Below the pieces are notes generated by a model. That model searched no databases. It saw only the letters and a list, made by a program, of their open reading frames with translations, and had not been told where the DNA came from. Shown piece after piece: positions 27,575-39,867 of a stretch of 52,782 nucleotides of DNA. The position numbers and the translations under genes were made by a program. Within the stretch, counting starts at the first letter, position 1; each line of letters opens with the position of its first letter. Source of the DNA: Rhizobium sp. Q54 (GTDB taxonomy: Bacteria; Pseudomonadota; Alphaproteobacteria; SMXQ01); assembly GCA_945861615.1 (NCBI GenBank), contig CAMAVH010000004.1, positions 1-52,782 on the forward strand, in the 5' to 3' direction.

Positions 27575-28029
27575 CGGCTGTAAAGCCGCTCGAGAATATC
27601 GGTGATGGCGATGATGTCGCGCACCGTGCTCTTGGCGTCCACCAGCATCACCTTGTCGCCGGCGATCAGGCGCAGCAGCGTCGGGCGCAGCGGCAAGCTG
27701 CGCTCCAACTCGGCCGGCAGGCCCTTCTTGGCGACGCCCGGCGGCAGCGGCGCGTTGACGCGGATGGCGCGCGCCAGGCCCGGCGGCAATTCGTCTTTGC
27801 GGGGCAGGCCGGCCGGCACGCCGCCGCCCTTGCCGCGATTGGCCCGCGCCCGTTCCACTTCCATCCGATAGTAGTCGCGGATGATCTGCGTCTCGCGTTG
27901 ATCGAATTGCGCTGCTTGCGCCAGGGCGGCGCGGCCGAACAGCGGCGGCAGGAGCGCCAAGACGGCGACGGCGCCAAAAGCGCGGAAAGCTCCCTGCAGG
28001 ACATGGCGGCGGGTGACGGCATCGGTCAT
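27571..28029 (-). CDS. CigR/RcnB-like exported protein
   Basis: A 152-residue secreted protein. The ATG at 28029 has a strong ribosome-binding site (GAGGAG, seven bases away); a TTG five codons earlier would overlap it. The start MTDAVTRRHVLQGAFRAFG and the following hydrophobic stretch to AALAQA look like a signal peptide with twin arginines. The mature part shows the LPPGLARAI / LPPGVAKKGLP repeats and the end VMLVDAKSTVRDIIAIT, as in the CigR family, whose Salmonella member restrains virulence regulators; here the role is unknown and probably envelope-related. Follows xerC on the same strand. Confidence 0.7.
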   Translation of the reverse strand: MTDAVTRRHVLQGAFRAFGAVAVLALLPPLFGRAALAQAAQFDQRETQIIRDYYRMEVERARANRGKGGGVPAGLPRKDELPPGLARAIRVNAPLPPGVAKKGLPAELERSLPLRPTLLRLIAGDKVMLVDAKSTVRDIIAITDILERLYSR

Positions 28030-28056
28030 CAGGCGTCTCCTCAATCGGCGCGCGGC

Positions 28057-29013
28057 CTAACGCGCGCGGGGGTGAGCGGCACGGTAAACGTCGAGCAGTT
28101 TTGCCGAATCGACGGCGGTATAGCGTTGCGTGGTCGAGAGCGAGGCATGGCCGAGCAGCTCTTGGATCGTGCGCAGATCGCCGCCGCCGCCGAGCAGATG
28201 GGTGGCGAAGGAATGACGCAGCGCATGGGGCGTCGCCGTCTCCGGCAGATTGAGCGCGCGCCGCAGGCTGCGCATTTCCTTCTGCACGATGGCCGGATCG
28301 AGCGCCTTGCCGCGCGCGCCGAGAAACAAGGGGTCGTTGTCGCCGCCGGCATAGGGGCATGCGGCGAGATAGTCGCGCGCCGCCTCGGCCACCACCGGCA
28401 GCACCGGCACCATGCGGTCCTTGCTGCCCTTGCCGCGCACCGTCATCGATCCCTTGGCCATATCGGCGACGCGCGCGCGCGAAAGACCCAGGGCTTCGCC
28501 GATGCGCAGGCCGCAGCCGTAGAGCAGCAGCAGCACGGCGGCGTCGCGCTTGGCGATCCACGGCTCCTTGGCCATCGCGCCGACATTCGCCATCACCTCG
28601 CGGGCGCCCTGTTCGCTTAAGGGTTTGGGCGCCGACTGCGGCAGCTTCGGCGTGCGCACGGCGCGCACGGCGGGATTGCTGAGAAGATCGCGCTTCTCCA
28701 GGCGGCGGAAGAAGCCGCGCACGGTCGACATGGCGCGCGCCGTCGAGCTTTTCGCCAGGCCGTCGCGCGCGCGCTTGGCGAGCCAAGCGCGAAAGTCCGC
28801 CGCCTTCAAGCCGGCAAGATCGGGCAACGACGGATCGCCGCCGAGATGCTCGGCGAGAAAGCCGAGAAAGCCGGCGAGATCGGTTTCATAGGCTTCGATG
28901 GTGTGGGGCGAAGCGCGGCGTTCGTCGGCAAGCCAGGCGCGCCAATCGGCCAGCGCGCCGGCGAGCGCCGGATCGCGCACCGTCAGGGTCAATCGCGCGG
29001 CAGACCCAGCCAT
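28057..29013 (-). CDS. xerC: Site-specific tyrosine recombinase XerC
   Basis: A 318-residue recombinase that, with XerD, resolves chromosome dimers at dif. The ATG at 29013 is used; a TTG four codons upstream is less likely. The N-terminal SAM-like DNA-binding domain (about 20-115) includes SPHTIEAYETDLAGFLGFL. The catalytic domain shows the first Arg in YGCGLRIGEALGL, the Lys in VRGKGSKDRMVPV, HALRHSFATHLL (His and second Arg), LLGHASLSTTQRY (second His and nucleophile Tyr). The start overlaps the end of the DUF484 gene by 25 bases. Its neighbours and full-length core show it is the housekeeping enzyme, not a mobile integrase. Confidence 0.93.
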   Translation of the reverse strand: MAGSAARLTLTVRDPALAGALADWRAWLADERRASPHTIEAYETDLAGFLGFLAEHLGGDPSLPDLAGLKAADFRAWLAKRARDGLAKSSTARAMSTVRGFFRRLEKRDLLSNPAVRAVRTPKLPQSAPKPLSEQGAREVMANVGAMAKEPWIAKRDAAVLLLLYGCGLRIGEALGLSRARVADMAKGSMTVRGKGSKDRMVPVLPVVAEAARDYLAACPYAGGDNDPLFLGARGKALDPAIVQKEMRSLRRALNLPETATPHALRHSFATHLLGGGGDLRTIQELLGHASLSTTQRYTAVDSAKLLDVYRAAHPRAR

Positions 29014-29780
29014 GTGCGGATGCAAAGCTCGAGGATGCGCGCCAGGAAGCCGAGCAATTCGGTGCCTTGGCTGACGTCGAAGCGGCCTTCATGGCGCGAG
29101 CCGAGCGCGAGAAGGCCGGTCGGCGAGGTCGCCGACGGGCGCAGGCGCAGCAGCGCCTCGGAGCGCACGAGGGTGGCGCCGCCGCCATAGACCGGGTTGT
29201 GGCTGCGCAAGACGGGCAGCAATTGGATGTCGCGGCCATGGCCGAGGATCTCGTCGACCTCGCCGGGCGCCAGAATATGCACGCCGGCGACGTCGTTGTG
29301 ATGGTGGCCCGCCGGCGCTTCGACGCAGAGCGCGACGACGTCGACGTCGAGCAGCACGGCGAGATCGGTGGTGATCGCCTGGATCAGATTCTCGAAGGTG
29401 GTGGCTTCGAGCAGCGCCAGGATGCCGGCATGGATGCGCTGCTGGCTCGACATGTTGGCGCGGCTGGTGGCGAGCAGTTCGGCCTGCAGGGTGGCGAGAC
29501 GGGCGTTCTCGCCGCGCAAACGATCGACGACGGCCGATTGCAGATCGACGACGGCGCCTTTTCCACGTTGCGTGCCGAAGCGCGCCGGAATCTTCAGCGT
29601 CTCGAGCAACTCGGGGTAATCGCCGAGAAACTCGGGATGGCGGCGCAGATAGCTCGCGACATGATCGGCCGAGACGGCCTGGGCGAATTTTTCTTCGCGT
29701 TCGGCACGCGCGTCCGCCGTCTCGCCCGCATCTTTCGAGGGGGCGAGATCCGCCGGCAGATCGCGCGGGCCGCGGGTCAT
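28989..29780 (-). CDS. DUF484 family protein
   Basis: A 263-residue cytosolic protein of the DUF484 family, which usually neighbours xerC. An N-terminal helix pair has VASYLRRHPEFLGDYPELLETL (the family's hallmark HPdFf..hpell pattern). A coiled-coil segment (about 80-110) precedes a GAF-like domain (about 118-255, GILALLEATTFENLIQAITTDL). No catalytic motif is seen; the molecular function is not established. Its ATG overlaps the TAA of the upstream transaldolase gene by one base, so the three genes are coupled. Confidence 0.88.
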   Translation of the reverse strand: MTRGPRDLPADLAPSKDAGETADARAEREEKFAQAVSADHVASYLRRHPEFLGDYPELLETLKIPARFGTQRGKGAVVDLQSAVVDRLRGENARLATLQAELLATSRANMSSQQRIHAGILALLEATTFENLIQAITTDLAVLLDVDVVALCVEAPAGHHHNDVAGVHILAPGEVDEILGHGRDIQLLPVLRSHNPVYGGGATLVRSEALLRLRPSATSPTGLLALGSRHEGRFDVSQGTELLGFLARILELCIRTWLGLPRD

Positions 29781-30484
29781 TACTCGGCCGCGGCGGAACC
29801 CGCCGCCTTGTTGGGGCCCGCCGTATCATCGAGAATCGACTGGCCGGTCTTCGCCCAGTCGGCGAGGAAGGAGGACAGGCCCTTGTCGGTCAGGGGATGC
29901 TGATAGAGCTGGCGGATCACCGAGCCGGGCAGCGTCGCGACATGGGCGCCGAGTTTGGCGGCGGCGATCAGATGCACCGGATGGCGAATCGAAGCGACCA
30001 GCACTTCGGTTTTGAAGGCGGGGTACTGCTTGTAGATCTGGCAAATGTCGGCGATCAGCTGCATGCCGTCCTGGCTGATGTCGTCGAGCCGGCCGACGAA
30101 GGGCGAGATGAAGGTCGCGCCCGCCTTGGCGGCGAGGATCGCCTGGCCGGCGGAGAAGCAGAGCGTGACGTTGACCTGGCGGCCTTCGTCGGTCAGCACC
30201 TTGCAGGTCTTGAGGCCATCGGGCGTCAGCGGCACCTTCACGGTGACGTTGGGCGCGATGGCGGCGAGCTTGCGGCCTTCGGCCAGCATGGTCGCGTGAT
30301 CGGTCGAGACCGCTTCGGCGCTCACCGGGCCGGGCACGATGTCGCAAATCTCGGCGATCACGTCGAGCATCTTGCGACCGCTCTTGGCGATCAGCGTCGG
30401 GTTGGTGGTCACGCCGTCGAGCAGGCCGGTCGCCGCCAGTTCGCGGATGTCCTTGGTGTCGGCGGTATCGATGAAGAATTTCAT
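29780..30484 (-). CDS. Transaldolase / fructose-6-phosphate aldolase-type enzyme
   Basis: A 234-residue single-barrel enzyme of the small transaldolase (TalC/FSA) class. It opens [32 protein letters not shown], the class signature. The Schiff-base lysine is K83 in [13 protein letters not shown], and [12 protein letters not shown] and [12 protein letters not shown] follow as expected. It may transfer dihydroxyacetone in the pentose phosphate pathway (tal) or act as an F6P aldolase (fsa); sequence alone does not separate these. The last 15 or so residues form an Ala-rich tail beyond the barrel. First gene of a minus-strand unit, divergent from priA. Confidence 0.9.
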   Translation of the reverse strand: MKFFIDTADTKDIRELAATGLLDGVTTNPTLIAKSGRKMLDVIAEICDIVPGPVSAEAVSTDHATMLAEGRKLAAIAPNVTVKVPLTPDGLKTCKVLTDEGRQVNVTLCFSAGQAILAAKAGATFISPFVGRLDDISQDGMQLIADICQIYKQYPAFKTEVLVASIRHPVHLIAAAKLGAHVATLPGSVIRQLYQHPLTDKGLSSFLADWAKTGQSILDDTAGPNKAAGSAAAE

Positions 30485-30633
30485 GTGGAAGGCTCTGCTT
30501 GGCGATGAAGGGTTCGGCGATCAGGGGCGGGTGGGCGCATCGGCGGGCTTTGCCAGCTGCGCGCGTGATAAGCTATGGATCATGGCGCGAGGCCGCATGG
30601 CCTCCGCTGCGAAGCCCGACTAGAGTGTATCCC

Positions 30634-32895
30634 ATGCCTGCGCGTCAAGCCAGTTTCCCGGGCGTTTCCAACGCCGCCGGCCGTCTCGACGACGATGCGA
30701 CAAATGTCAAGCGCGTCAGCGTTTTGCTGCCCTTGCCGCTGGCCGGCGCCTACGATTATTTGGCGCCCGCCGACATCGCGGAACAGTTGACACCGGGCGC
30801 CATCGTTGCCGTGCCGCTCGGCAGCAAGGAACGCGTCGGCGTCATATGGGATCGCCCTGAAGAGTGCGCAAGCGGCGAGGAAGTGCCGCTGGCGAAATTG
30901 AAATTCGTCATCGGCCGGTTGCCCGCCGCGCCCTTGTCCGAGGTGCAGCGCAAATTCGTCGATTGGGTGGCGGGCTATACGCTGACGCCGCCCGGCGCCG
31001 TGCTCAAGATGGTACTCAGCGTACCTGATGCGTTGGATGCACCGACGCCGCTCATCGCCTATCGCCGCGCCGATGATTGGAACGACGAAGACATGCGCCT
31101 GACGCCGGCGCGCGCGCGCGTCATGAAAGTCTTGCAAGACGGCCCGCCGCGCGTGGCGAGCGAACTGGCGCGCGAAGCCGCCGTCGGCGCGTCGGTCATT
31201 CATGGCCTGGCCTCCGCCGGCGCGCTCGAACAAGTCACGCTGGAGCCGCCGTCGCCGTTCGGCGCGCCTGATCTCGCGCGGCCCTCGCCGGTCTTCTCGC
31301 CCGATCAAGGCGCGATCGCCGCCGATCTCGCGGCGAAAACGTCGGCGCGCGCCTATAGCGCGACGCTGCTCGACGGCGTCACCGGCTCGGGCAAAACCGA
31401 AGTCTATTTCGAGGCCATCGCCGCGGCCCTGAAGGAGGGCCGCCAGGCCCTGGTTTTGCTGCCGGAAATCGCTCTCTCGGCGCAATGGTTCGAGCGCTTC
31501 AAGGCGCGCTTCGGCGCCGCGCCGGCGGTCTGGCATTCGGAAGTCTCGCCGGCGCGGCGGCGCGCCACTTGGCGCGCGGCGGCGGACGGCTCGGCGCGCG
31601 TCATCGTCGGCGCGCGCTCGGCCTTGTTCCTGCCGTTCCACGATCTCGGCGTCATCATCGTCGACGAGGAGCATGACGGCTCGTTCAAGCAGGAAGAGGG
31701 CGTGCTCTATTCGGCGCGCGACATGGCGGTGGTACGCGCCCATCTCGGCGCGATCCCCGTCGTGCTCGTCTCGGCGACGCCGTCGCTCGAAAGCCTGGTG
31801 AACGCGCAAGGCGGGCGCTATGCCCATTTGCATCTGCCCGACCGCCATGGCGGCGCGCGCTTGCCCGACATCGAACTGATCGATCTGAGAAAAAATCCGC
31901 CGCCGCGCGGCCAGTGGCTGTCGCCGCTGCTGCAGGCGCGCCTGACGCAAACGCTGGAGAGCGGCGGGCAGGCCATGCTGTTCCTCAACCGGCGCGGCTA
32001 TGCGCCGCTCACCTTGTGCCGCACCTGCGGCCACCGCCTGCAATGCCCGAACTGCACCGCTTGGATGGTCGACCATCGCGGCCGCTCGCGTCTCGAATGC
32101 CACCATTGCGGCCATGTGATGAAGCTGCCGGAGAAATGTCCCTCTTGTAACGCCGACCATAGCTGGGCGGCCTGCGGCCCCGGCGTCGAGCGGTTGGCGG
32201 AGGAGGCCGCGATTCTCTTTCCCGACGCGCGCCGCGCCGTGATGGCGAGCGACACCCTGACCAGCGCCCAGGCCGCCGACGACTTGGTGCGCCAGGTGAC
32301 GGATCACGAGATCGACCTGCTGATCGGCACCCAGGTGGTCGCCAAGGGTCACCATTTTCCGGGCCTCACCCTGGTCGGCGTGGTCGATGCCGATTTGGGC
32401 CTGGCGGGCGGCGACCTGCGGGCTGGCGAGCGGACATTCCAATTGCTGACCCAGGTCTCGGGCCGCGCCGGCCGCGCCGACAAGCCGGGCCATGTCTGCC
32501 TGCAGACCTACGCCCCCGAGCATCCGGTGATGCAGGCCCTGGCCCAGGGCGCGCGCGACGCCTTCCTGGCGGCCGAGGCCGAATCGCGCGAAGCCGCGGG
32601 CATGCCGCCCTATGGCCGGCTGGCCGCCCTGATTCTGTCGGGGCCCGACGCGGCGGCGGTCGATGCCCATGCCCGCCGGCTCGCCCGAATCGCTCCCAAT
32701 GACCCCAATTTACGGGTTCTCGGCCCGGCGCCGGCCCCCATGAGCCTGCTGCGCGGCCGCCATCGCCGCCGCTTTTTGCTCCAGGCGCCGAAGAAATACG
32801 CCCTCCAGGCGGCGATTCGCCGCTGGCTGGCGGCAGCCCCGGAACCGGCCGCCGTGCGCGTCCAGGTCGACATGGACCCCTACAGCTTTTTCTAG
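30634..32895 (+). CDS. priA: Primosomal replication protein N' (helicase PriA)
   Basis: A 753-residue helicase that reloads the replisome at stalled forks. The ATG at 30634 (MPARQASFPG) is used; an in-frame extension upstream reaches across the divergent promoter and is rejected, and a start nearer VKRVSVLLPLPL remains possible. The N-terminal DNA-binding domain (about 25-130) includes LAGAYDYLAP. Walker A is GVTGSGKT at 248-255 and the DEEHD box is at 344-348. Zinc-binding cysteines appear in CRTCGHRLQCPNC and CHHCGHVMKLPEKCPSC. TQVVAKGHHFPGLTLV and QVSGRAGRADKPG are helicase motifs V and VI. Confidence 0.95.
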   Translation: MPARQASFPGVSNAAGRLDDDATNVKRVSVLLPLPLAGAYDYLAPADIAEQLTPGAIVAVPLGSKERVGVIWDRPEECASGEEVPLAKLKFVIGRLPAAPLSEVQRKFVDWVAGYTLTPPGAVLKMVLSVPDALDAPTPLIAYRRADDWNDEDMRLTPARARVMKVLQDGPPRVASELAREAAVGASVIHGLASAGALEQVTLEPPSPFGAPDLARPSPVFSPDQGAIAADLAAKTSARAYSATLLDGVTGSGKTEVYFEAIAAALKEGRQALVLLPEIALSAQWFERFKARFGAAPAVWHSEVSPARRRATWRAAADGSARVIVGARSALFLPFHDLGVIIVDEEHDGSFKQEEGVLYSARDMAVVRAHLGAIPVVLVSATPSLESLVNAQGGRYAHLHLPDRHGGARLPDIELIDLRKNPPPRGQWLSPLLQARLTQTLESGGQAMLFLNRRGYAPLTLCRTCGHRLQCPNCTAWMVDHRGRSRLECHHCGHVMKLPEKCPSCNADHSWAACGPGVERLAEEAAILFPDARRAVMASDTLTSAQAADDLVRQVTDHEIDLLIGTQVVAKGHHFPGLTLVGVVDADLGLAGGDLRAGERTFQLLTQVSGRAGRADKPGHVCLQTYAPEHPVMQALAQGARDAFLAAEAESREAAGMPPYGRLAALILSGPDAAAVDAHARRLARIAPNDPNLRVLGPAPAPMSLLRGRHRRRFLLQAPKKYALQAAIRRWLAAAPEPAAVRVQVDMDPYSFF

Positions 32896-33175
32896 CCGAC
32901 TTTCGGGCTGGCTTCGGGGCCGGATCGGGCCTTTCGCGGGCCGTTCCCGCAACGATTTTTCCCTGGCAAAACCGATGGTTGGGAGTCTGGCGAAAGCCGG
33001 CTTCGCGCGGTTGCAACGCTGACGCCCCTATGGTAGCTAACGCACGCCCAAACGGACGGTCCATGGCGGCCGACGCGGTCCTCTGCTGAAGAGGGCGGCG
33101 CGCCCCACACCGACCGTTTCCCGGGCAACATCCCGCCGGCTGTGACCGCCGGCTCATTTCGGGAGCTTTTCCCAG

Positions 33176-33735
33176 GTGCCTTCCAAAACGACAGGCGCAG
33201 CCGGCGTCGCCGGGCGCTACGCCACCGCGTTGTTTGAGCTCGCCGAGCGCGATAAGGCGCTCGATGCGGTTGCGGCCGATCTGCGCGCCCTGCGCCAGAT
33301 GACCGTCGAAAGCGCCGATCTGCGCCGCCTCATCGTCTCGCCGGTCATCAGCCGCGACGAGCAGACCAAGGCCGTCACCACGCTCGCCGACAAGGCCGGC
33401 TTCAACGCCCTGACGCGCAACATTCTCGGCGTGCTCGCCAAGAATCGCCGCCTGTTCGCGCTCGATGCCGTGATTTCAGATTTTCTCGCCCGGCTGTCCG
33501 ACAGCCGCGGCGAAATGACCGCCGAGGTCACCTCCGCCGCCCCGCTCAGCGACAGCCAGCTCAAGGCCGTCGCCGAGGCGCTCCGTGCAGCCACGGGCGT
33601 CAAGGTGTCGGTCGAGACCAAGGTGGATGCTCGTCTCCTCGGCGGCCTCGTCGTGCGCGTCGGTTCGCGCATGGTCGATTCGTCGCTGCGTACCAAACTC
33701 CAGAAGCTTCAGCTCGCCATGAAAGGGATCGGGTA

Positions 33736-33736
<1 letters not shown>
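33176..33736 (+). CDS. atpH: ATP synthase F1 delta subunit
   Basis: A 186-residue stalk subunit (OSCP-like) that joins F1 to the peripheral stalk. GTG start at 33176 with GGGAG about 11 bases upstream. The N-terminal helix bundle begins with [20 protein letters not shown], and the C-terminal end has the family motif [25 protein letters not shown]. First gene of atpHAGDC; the 280-base gap upstream separates it from priA, but no promoter could be fixed there. The stop overlaps the atpA start (TAATG). Confidence 0.95.
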
Positions 33737-35265
<1,529 letters not shown>

Positions 35266-35293
35266 GCCAACTTAGGACGCCGAGCGCAAGCCG

Positions 35294-36193
35294 ATGGCCA
35301 GTCTCAAGGACCTCCGGGTCCGCATCAACAGCGTGAAGAACACGCGCAAGATCACCTCCGCCATGAAGATGGTGGCGGCGTCGAAGCTGCGTCGCGCCCA
35401 GGAGCAGGCCGAGGCCGCGCGGCCTTACGCCGAGCGCATGGAACGCATGTTGGGCTCGCTGGCGGCCGCCTTGGGCTCCGCCACCGGCGCGCCGGCGCTG
35501 CTGTCCGGCACCGGCAAGGACGACGTGCATCTCGTCGTCGTGTTGACCTCCGACCGCGGCCTGTGCGGCGGCTTCAACGGCTCGATCGTGCGTGGCGCGC
35601 GCGCGCATATCCGCAAGCTGCTCGCCGCCGGCAAGACGGTGAAGCTGCTGACCCTCGGTCGCAAGGGCCGCGATCAGCTCAAGGGCGAGTTCGCGCCTAT
35701 CATGTTCAAGGCCGTCGACGGCCTCGGCAAGCCGCGCCTGCGCTTCGAGGAAGGCGCCGACGTCGCGCGCCTGCTCGTCGACATGTACGCCGCCGGCGAA
35801 TTCGACGTCGCGACGCTGATCTACAATCGCTTCAAGTCGGCGATCGTCCAGGAGCTGACGGTTCAGCAGCTCATTCCGTTCCCGGTGCCGACGCTCTCTG
35901 CCGAGCAGCTCAGCGCGCCGACCAGCGCCGGCGTGCCGGCGGTCTATGAGTTCGAGCCGGACGAAACCGAAATTCTCGCCGAGCTGCTGCCGCGCAACCT
36001 CGCGGTGCAGGTGTTCCGCGCGATGCTGGAAAGCTTCGCCGGCGAGCAGGGCGCCCGCATGGCCGCGATGGACAACGCGACGCGCAACGCCGGCGACATG
36101 ATCAACAAGCTGACCCTCATCTACAACCGCACGCGTCAGGCCGTCATCACCCGCGAGATGATCGAAATCGTCTCCGGCGCCGAAGCCGTCTAA
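35294..36193 (+). CDS. atpG: ATP synthase F1 gamma subunit
   Basis: A 299-residue rotor shaft. The N-terminal helix [32 protein letters not shown] and the C-terminal helix with [38 protein letters not shown] are the two coiled-coil arms that sit inside the alpha3beta3 ring. [10 protein letters not shown] lies in the middle domain. 28 bases after atpA. Confidence 0.97.
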   Translation: MASLKDLRVRINSVKNTRKITSAMKMVAASKLRRAQEQAEAARPYAERMERMLGSLAAALGSATGAPALLSGTGKDDVHLVVVLTSDRGLCGGFNGSIVRGARAHIRKLLAAGKTVKLLTLGRKGRDQLKGEFAPIMFKAVDGLGKPRLRFEEGADVARLLVDMYAAGEFDVATLIYNRFKSAIVQELTVQQLIPFPVPTLSAEQLSAPTSAGVPAVYEFEPDETEILAELLPRNLAVQVFRAMLESFAGEQGARMAAMDNATRNAGDMINKLTLIYNRTRQAVITREMIEIVSGAEAV

Positions 36194-37696
<1,503 letters not shown>

Positions 37697-37717
37697 GGCG
37701 AGCGTAGGAACAGCAAG

Positions 37718-38140
37718 ATGGCGGACAGCAAGGTCACCTTCGAACTGGTGGCGCCCGAGCGGCTCCTGGTCTCGGCGGACGTCGACATGGTCGTCGTGCC
37801 CGGCACCGAGGGCGACTTCGGCGTGCTGCCGGGCCATGCCCCGCTGATCGCCGCCGTGCGCGCCGGCGTCATCGACATCTACGAAGGCGGCCTGGAGTCC
37901 AAGTCGATCACCCAGCGCATCTTCGTCGCCGGCGGCGTCGCCGAAGTGACCGAGACGCGCTGCACGGTGCTGGCCGAACAGGCCGCCCCGGTCGGCGATC
38001 TCAAGGCCGCCGACGCCCAGGCCCGCCTGGAGGCCGCCCGCAGCCGCGTCACCGAGGCGGGCGCCGACGAAATCGCCCGCGATCGCGCCCTCAAGGACGT
38101 GGCCATCGCCGAGGCCATGTTGGCGGCCATCGCCGCCTAA
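37718..38140 (+). CDS. atpC: ATP synthase F1 epsilon subunit
   Basis: A 140-residue subunit that couples and regulates rotation. The N-terminal beta-sandwich includes KVTFELVAPERLLVSADVDMVVVPGTEGDFGVLPGHAPLI, the family signature. The C-terminal helical hairpin (about 95-140) is present. Last gene of the operon. A weak hairpin AGCGGC/GCCGCT (38160-38179) follows, without a good T-run. In this phylum the membrane genes atpIBEF sit elsewhere, and they are absent here. Confidence 0.95.
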   Translation: MADSKVTFELVAPERLLVSADVDMVVVPGTEGDFGVLPGHAPLIAAVRAGVIDIYEGGLESKSITQRIFVAGGVAEVTETRCTVLAEQAAPVGDLKAADAQARLEAARSRVTEAGADEIARDRALKDVAIAEAMLAAIAA

Positions 38141-38353
38141 AAGGCGCCGATTTCCCGGTAGCGGCGAACTTTTGCCGCTTCCCATCGTTCTGTACTGAAT
38201 CAAGGCTCTGCGACTTTCGTCATAGAACGAGGGTCGGGGGCCTTGGTTTTATTCCCAATTCGCCCTGGTCAAAGCCGCGGCGCTCTCCATATACTTTTAT
38301 GACAGAGAGGCGACGGCCTCTCGCCGTGACGCGTAGGAGCATCGACGACCGCC

Positions 38354-39166
38354 ATGAAACATTGGACAGCCGACGATATCCCCTGGGACCGCTTCGATGC
38401 CGCGAAGGTCGATCCCGACATCCTCAAGATCGTCAAGGCGGCGAGCATGGTCGAGAAGAACGGCGACGATTATGCCGTCTATCTCTGCAATGTCTTCTCC
38501 GACGATGCCGAGTTTCAGAGCGTGGCGCGCAAATGGGCCGAGGAAGAGGTTCAGCATGGCGACGTGCTCGGCCGCTGGGCCGAGATGGCCGACCGCTCGT
38601 TCGACTTTCCCGCCTGCTTCAAATCCTTCACCGATGGCTACAAGCTGCCGCTCGACGCGACCAAGTCGGTGCGCGGCTCGCGCGCCGGCGAACTGGTCGC
38701 GCGCTGCATCGTCGAGGTCGGCACCAGCTCCTACTACACAGCGCTCGGCGCGGCGACCGAAGAGCCGGTGCTGAAAGCGATCTGCCAGCGCATCGCGGCG
38801 GACGAGCTGCGCCACTACAAACTGTTCTACACGCATCTGCGCGAATATCTCGACCGCGAGGATCTCAACCAGTGGCAGCGCCTGAAAGTCGCGCTCAGCC
38901 GCATGGTCGAGACCGAGGATGACGAATTGGCCTACGCCTATTACGCCGCCAACGGCGATGGCGAGGCCTATGACCGCGAGCGCTGGGCGCGCGAATATAT
39001 GCGCCGCGCCATGCGGTTTTATAAGCCGAACACGGTCGACCGGGCCGTCGCCATGACCCTGAAAGCCGCCGGCTTCAAGGGCAACGGCTGGCTGCATCGC
39101 TGCGTCAGTACGGTGGCTTGGCGTTTCGTCAGCTACCGCCAGAAGAAGCTCGCCGCGGCGGCGTAA
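38354..39166 (+). CDS. Ferritin-like superfamily protein
   Basis: A 270-residue protein with the four-helix diiron pattern: KWAEEEVQHGDVLGRW supplies one Glu and an ExxH pair, and ADELRHYKLFYTHL supplies the second ExxH-type pair. An intervening VGTSSYYTALGAATEEPVL carries a further helix with acid residues. The spacing is like the acyl-ACP desaturase/ferritin-like proteins rather than iron-storage ferritin. The long C-terminal part (about 165-270) is basic and helical. Function unknown; a diiron oxidase, desaturase-like or protective role are options. Stands alone between atpC and an extragenic palindrome. Confidence 0.75.
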   Translation: MKHWTADDIPWDRFDAAKVDPDILKIVKAASMVEKNGDDYAVYLCNVFSDDAEFQSVARKWAEEEVQHGDVLGRWAEMADRSFDFPACFKSFTDGYKLPLDATKSVRGSRAGELVARCIVEVGTSSYYTALGAATEEPVLKAICQRIAADELRHYKLFYTHLREYLDREDLNQWQRLKVALSRMVETEDDELAYAYYAANGDGEAYDRERWAREYMRRAMRFYKPNTVDRAVAMTLKAAGFKGNGWLHRCVSTVAWRFVSYRQKKLAAAA

Positions 39167-39189
39167 AGCCGTGACCTTAAATCTTTGAT

Positions 39190-39302
39190 CGTCATTGCCC
39201 GGCTTGACCGGGCAATCCATTCATCCGCTTGTCCGATGTCTAGAGGGACCGGATCGGTCGAAGGCCGACCTTCGGTCGGCGCGGCCAAGCCCGAGGATGA
39301 CG
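39190..39302. repeat. Extragenic palindromic repeat element, copy 2
   Basis: Bounded by CGTCA and TGACG like the copy at 12378. The first hairpin is TTGCCCGG-CTTGA-CCGGGCAA (39195-39215). The middle has another, GCCGACC-TTC-GGTCGGC (39264-39280), and the last arm is CCAAGCCCGAGGATGACG. It lies between convergent genes, the same kind of place as copy 1. Confidence 0.75.
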
Positions 39303-39315
39303 AGTTAGGTGCGCG

Positions 39316-39834
39316 CTACCGCGCGCCGCTCTCCGCCGCGATGCGTTCGGCATAGGGCGCGAACTCGGCGACCAGCTTTTCGTAGAGCCCGCGCTTGAAG
39401 GGCACGATCAGTTCGGGCAGCTGCGCCACCGGCGCCCATTTCCAGGCGAGAAACTCCGGCTCCTCGGTCAGGATATTGATGTCGCGGTCGCGCCCGGTGA
39501 AGCGCATGACGAACCATTTCTGGCGCTGGCCGCGATAGCGCCCGCCCCAGATCTTGCCGAGCAATTCGGGCGGCAAGTCGTAATCATGCCAGGTCACGCT
39601 CTCGCCGAGGATCTCCGCCTTGTCGGTGCCGATCTCCTCGCGCATCTCGCGAAACACCGCCACCTCGGGCGCTTCGCCCTCGTCGATGCCGCCTTGCGGC
39701 ATCTGCCAGGCTTCCGACGGCATGTCGATGCGCCGGGCGACGAAGGCCTCGCCGCGCGCGTTGAGCAGCATGACCCCGACGCAGGACCGGTAGGGGAGAT
39801 GGGCGAATTCGGGCGGCAGCGGCGTCGCGGTCAT
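39316..39834 (-). CDS. rppH: RNA pyrophosphohydrolase (Nudix)
   Basis: A 172-residue Nudix hydrolase that removes pyrophosphate from mRNA 5' ends and so starts decay. The ATG at 39834 (MTATPLPPEFAHLPYRSCVG) is preferred to one eight codons upstream because the conserved sequence starts here and AAGGA lies upstream. The Nudix box spans residues 48-70 (GGIDEGEAPEVAVFREMREEIG), preceded by WQMPQ, and YRGQRQKWFVMRF matches RppH/NudH. Last gene of the long minus-strand series. Confidence 0.93.
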   Translation of the reverse strand: MTATPLPPEFAHLPYRSCVGVMLLNARGEAFVARRIDMPSEAWQMPQGGIDEGEAPEVAVFREMREEIGTDKAEILGESVTWHDYDLPPELLGKIWGGRYRGQRQKWFVMRFTGRDRDINILTEEPEFLAWKWAPVAQLPELIVPFKRGLYEKLVAEFAPYAERIAAESGAR

Positions 39835-39867
39835 GCTCTCGATCCTTCCGGCGCGCATCTGCGCCGC

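Noticed and set aside
28057..29013. Tyrosine recombinase as a sign of a mobile element.
   Set aside because: Sequence and neighbourhood (DUF484) are those of housekeeping XerC; no attachment sites, tRNA target or cargo genes are present.
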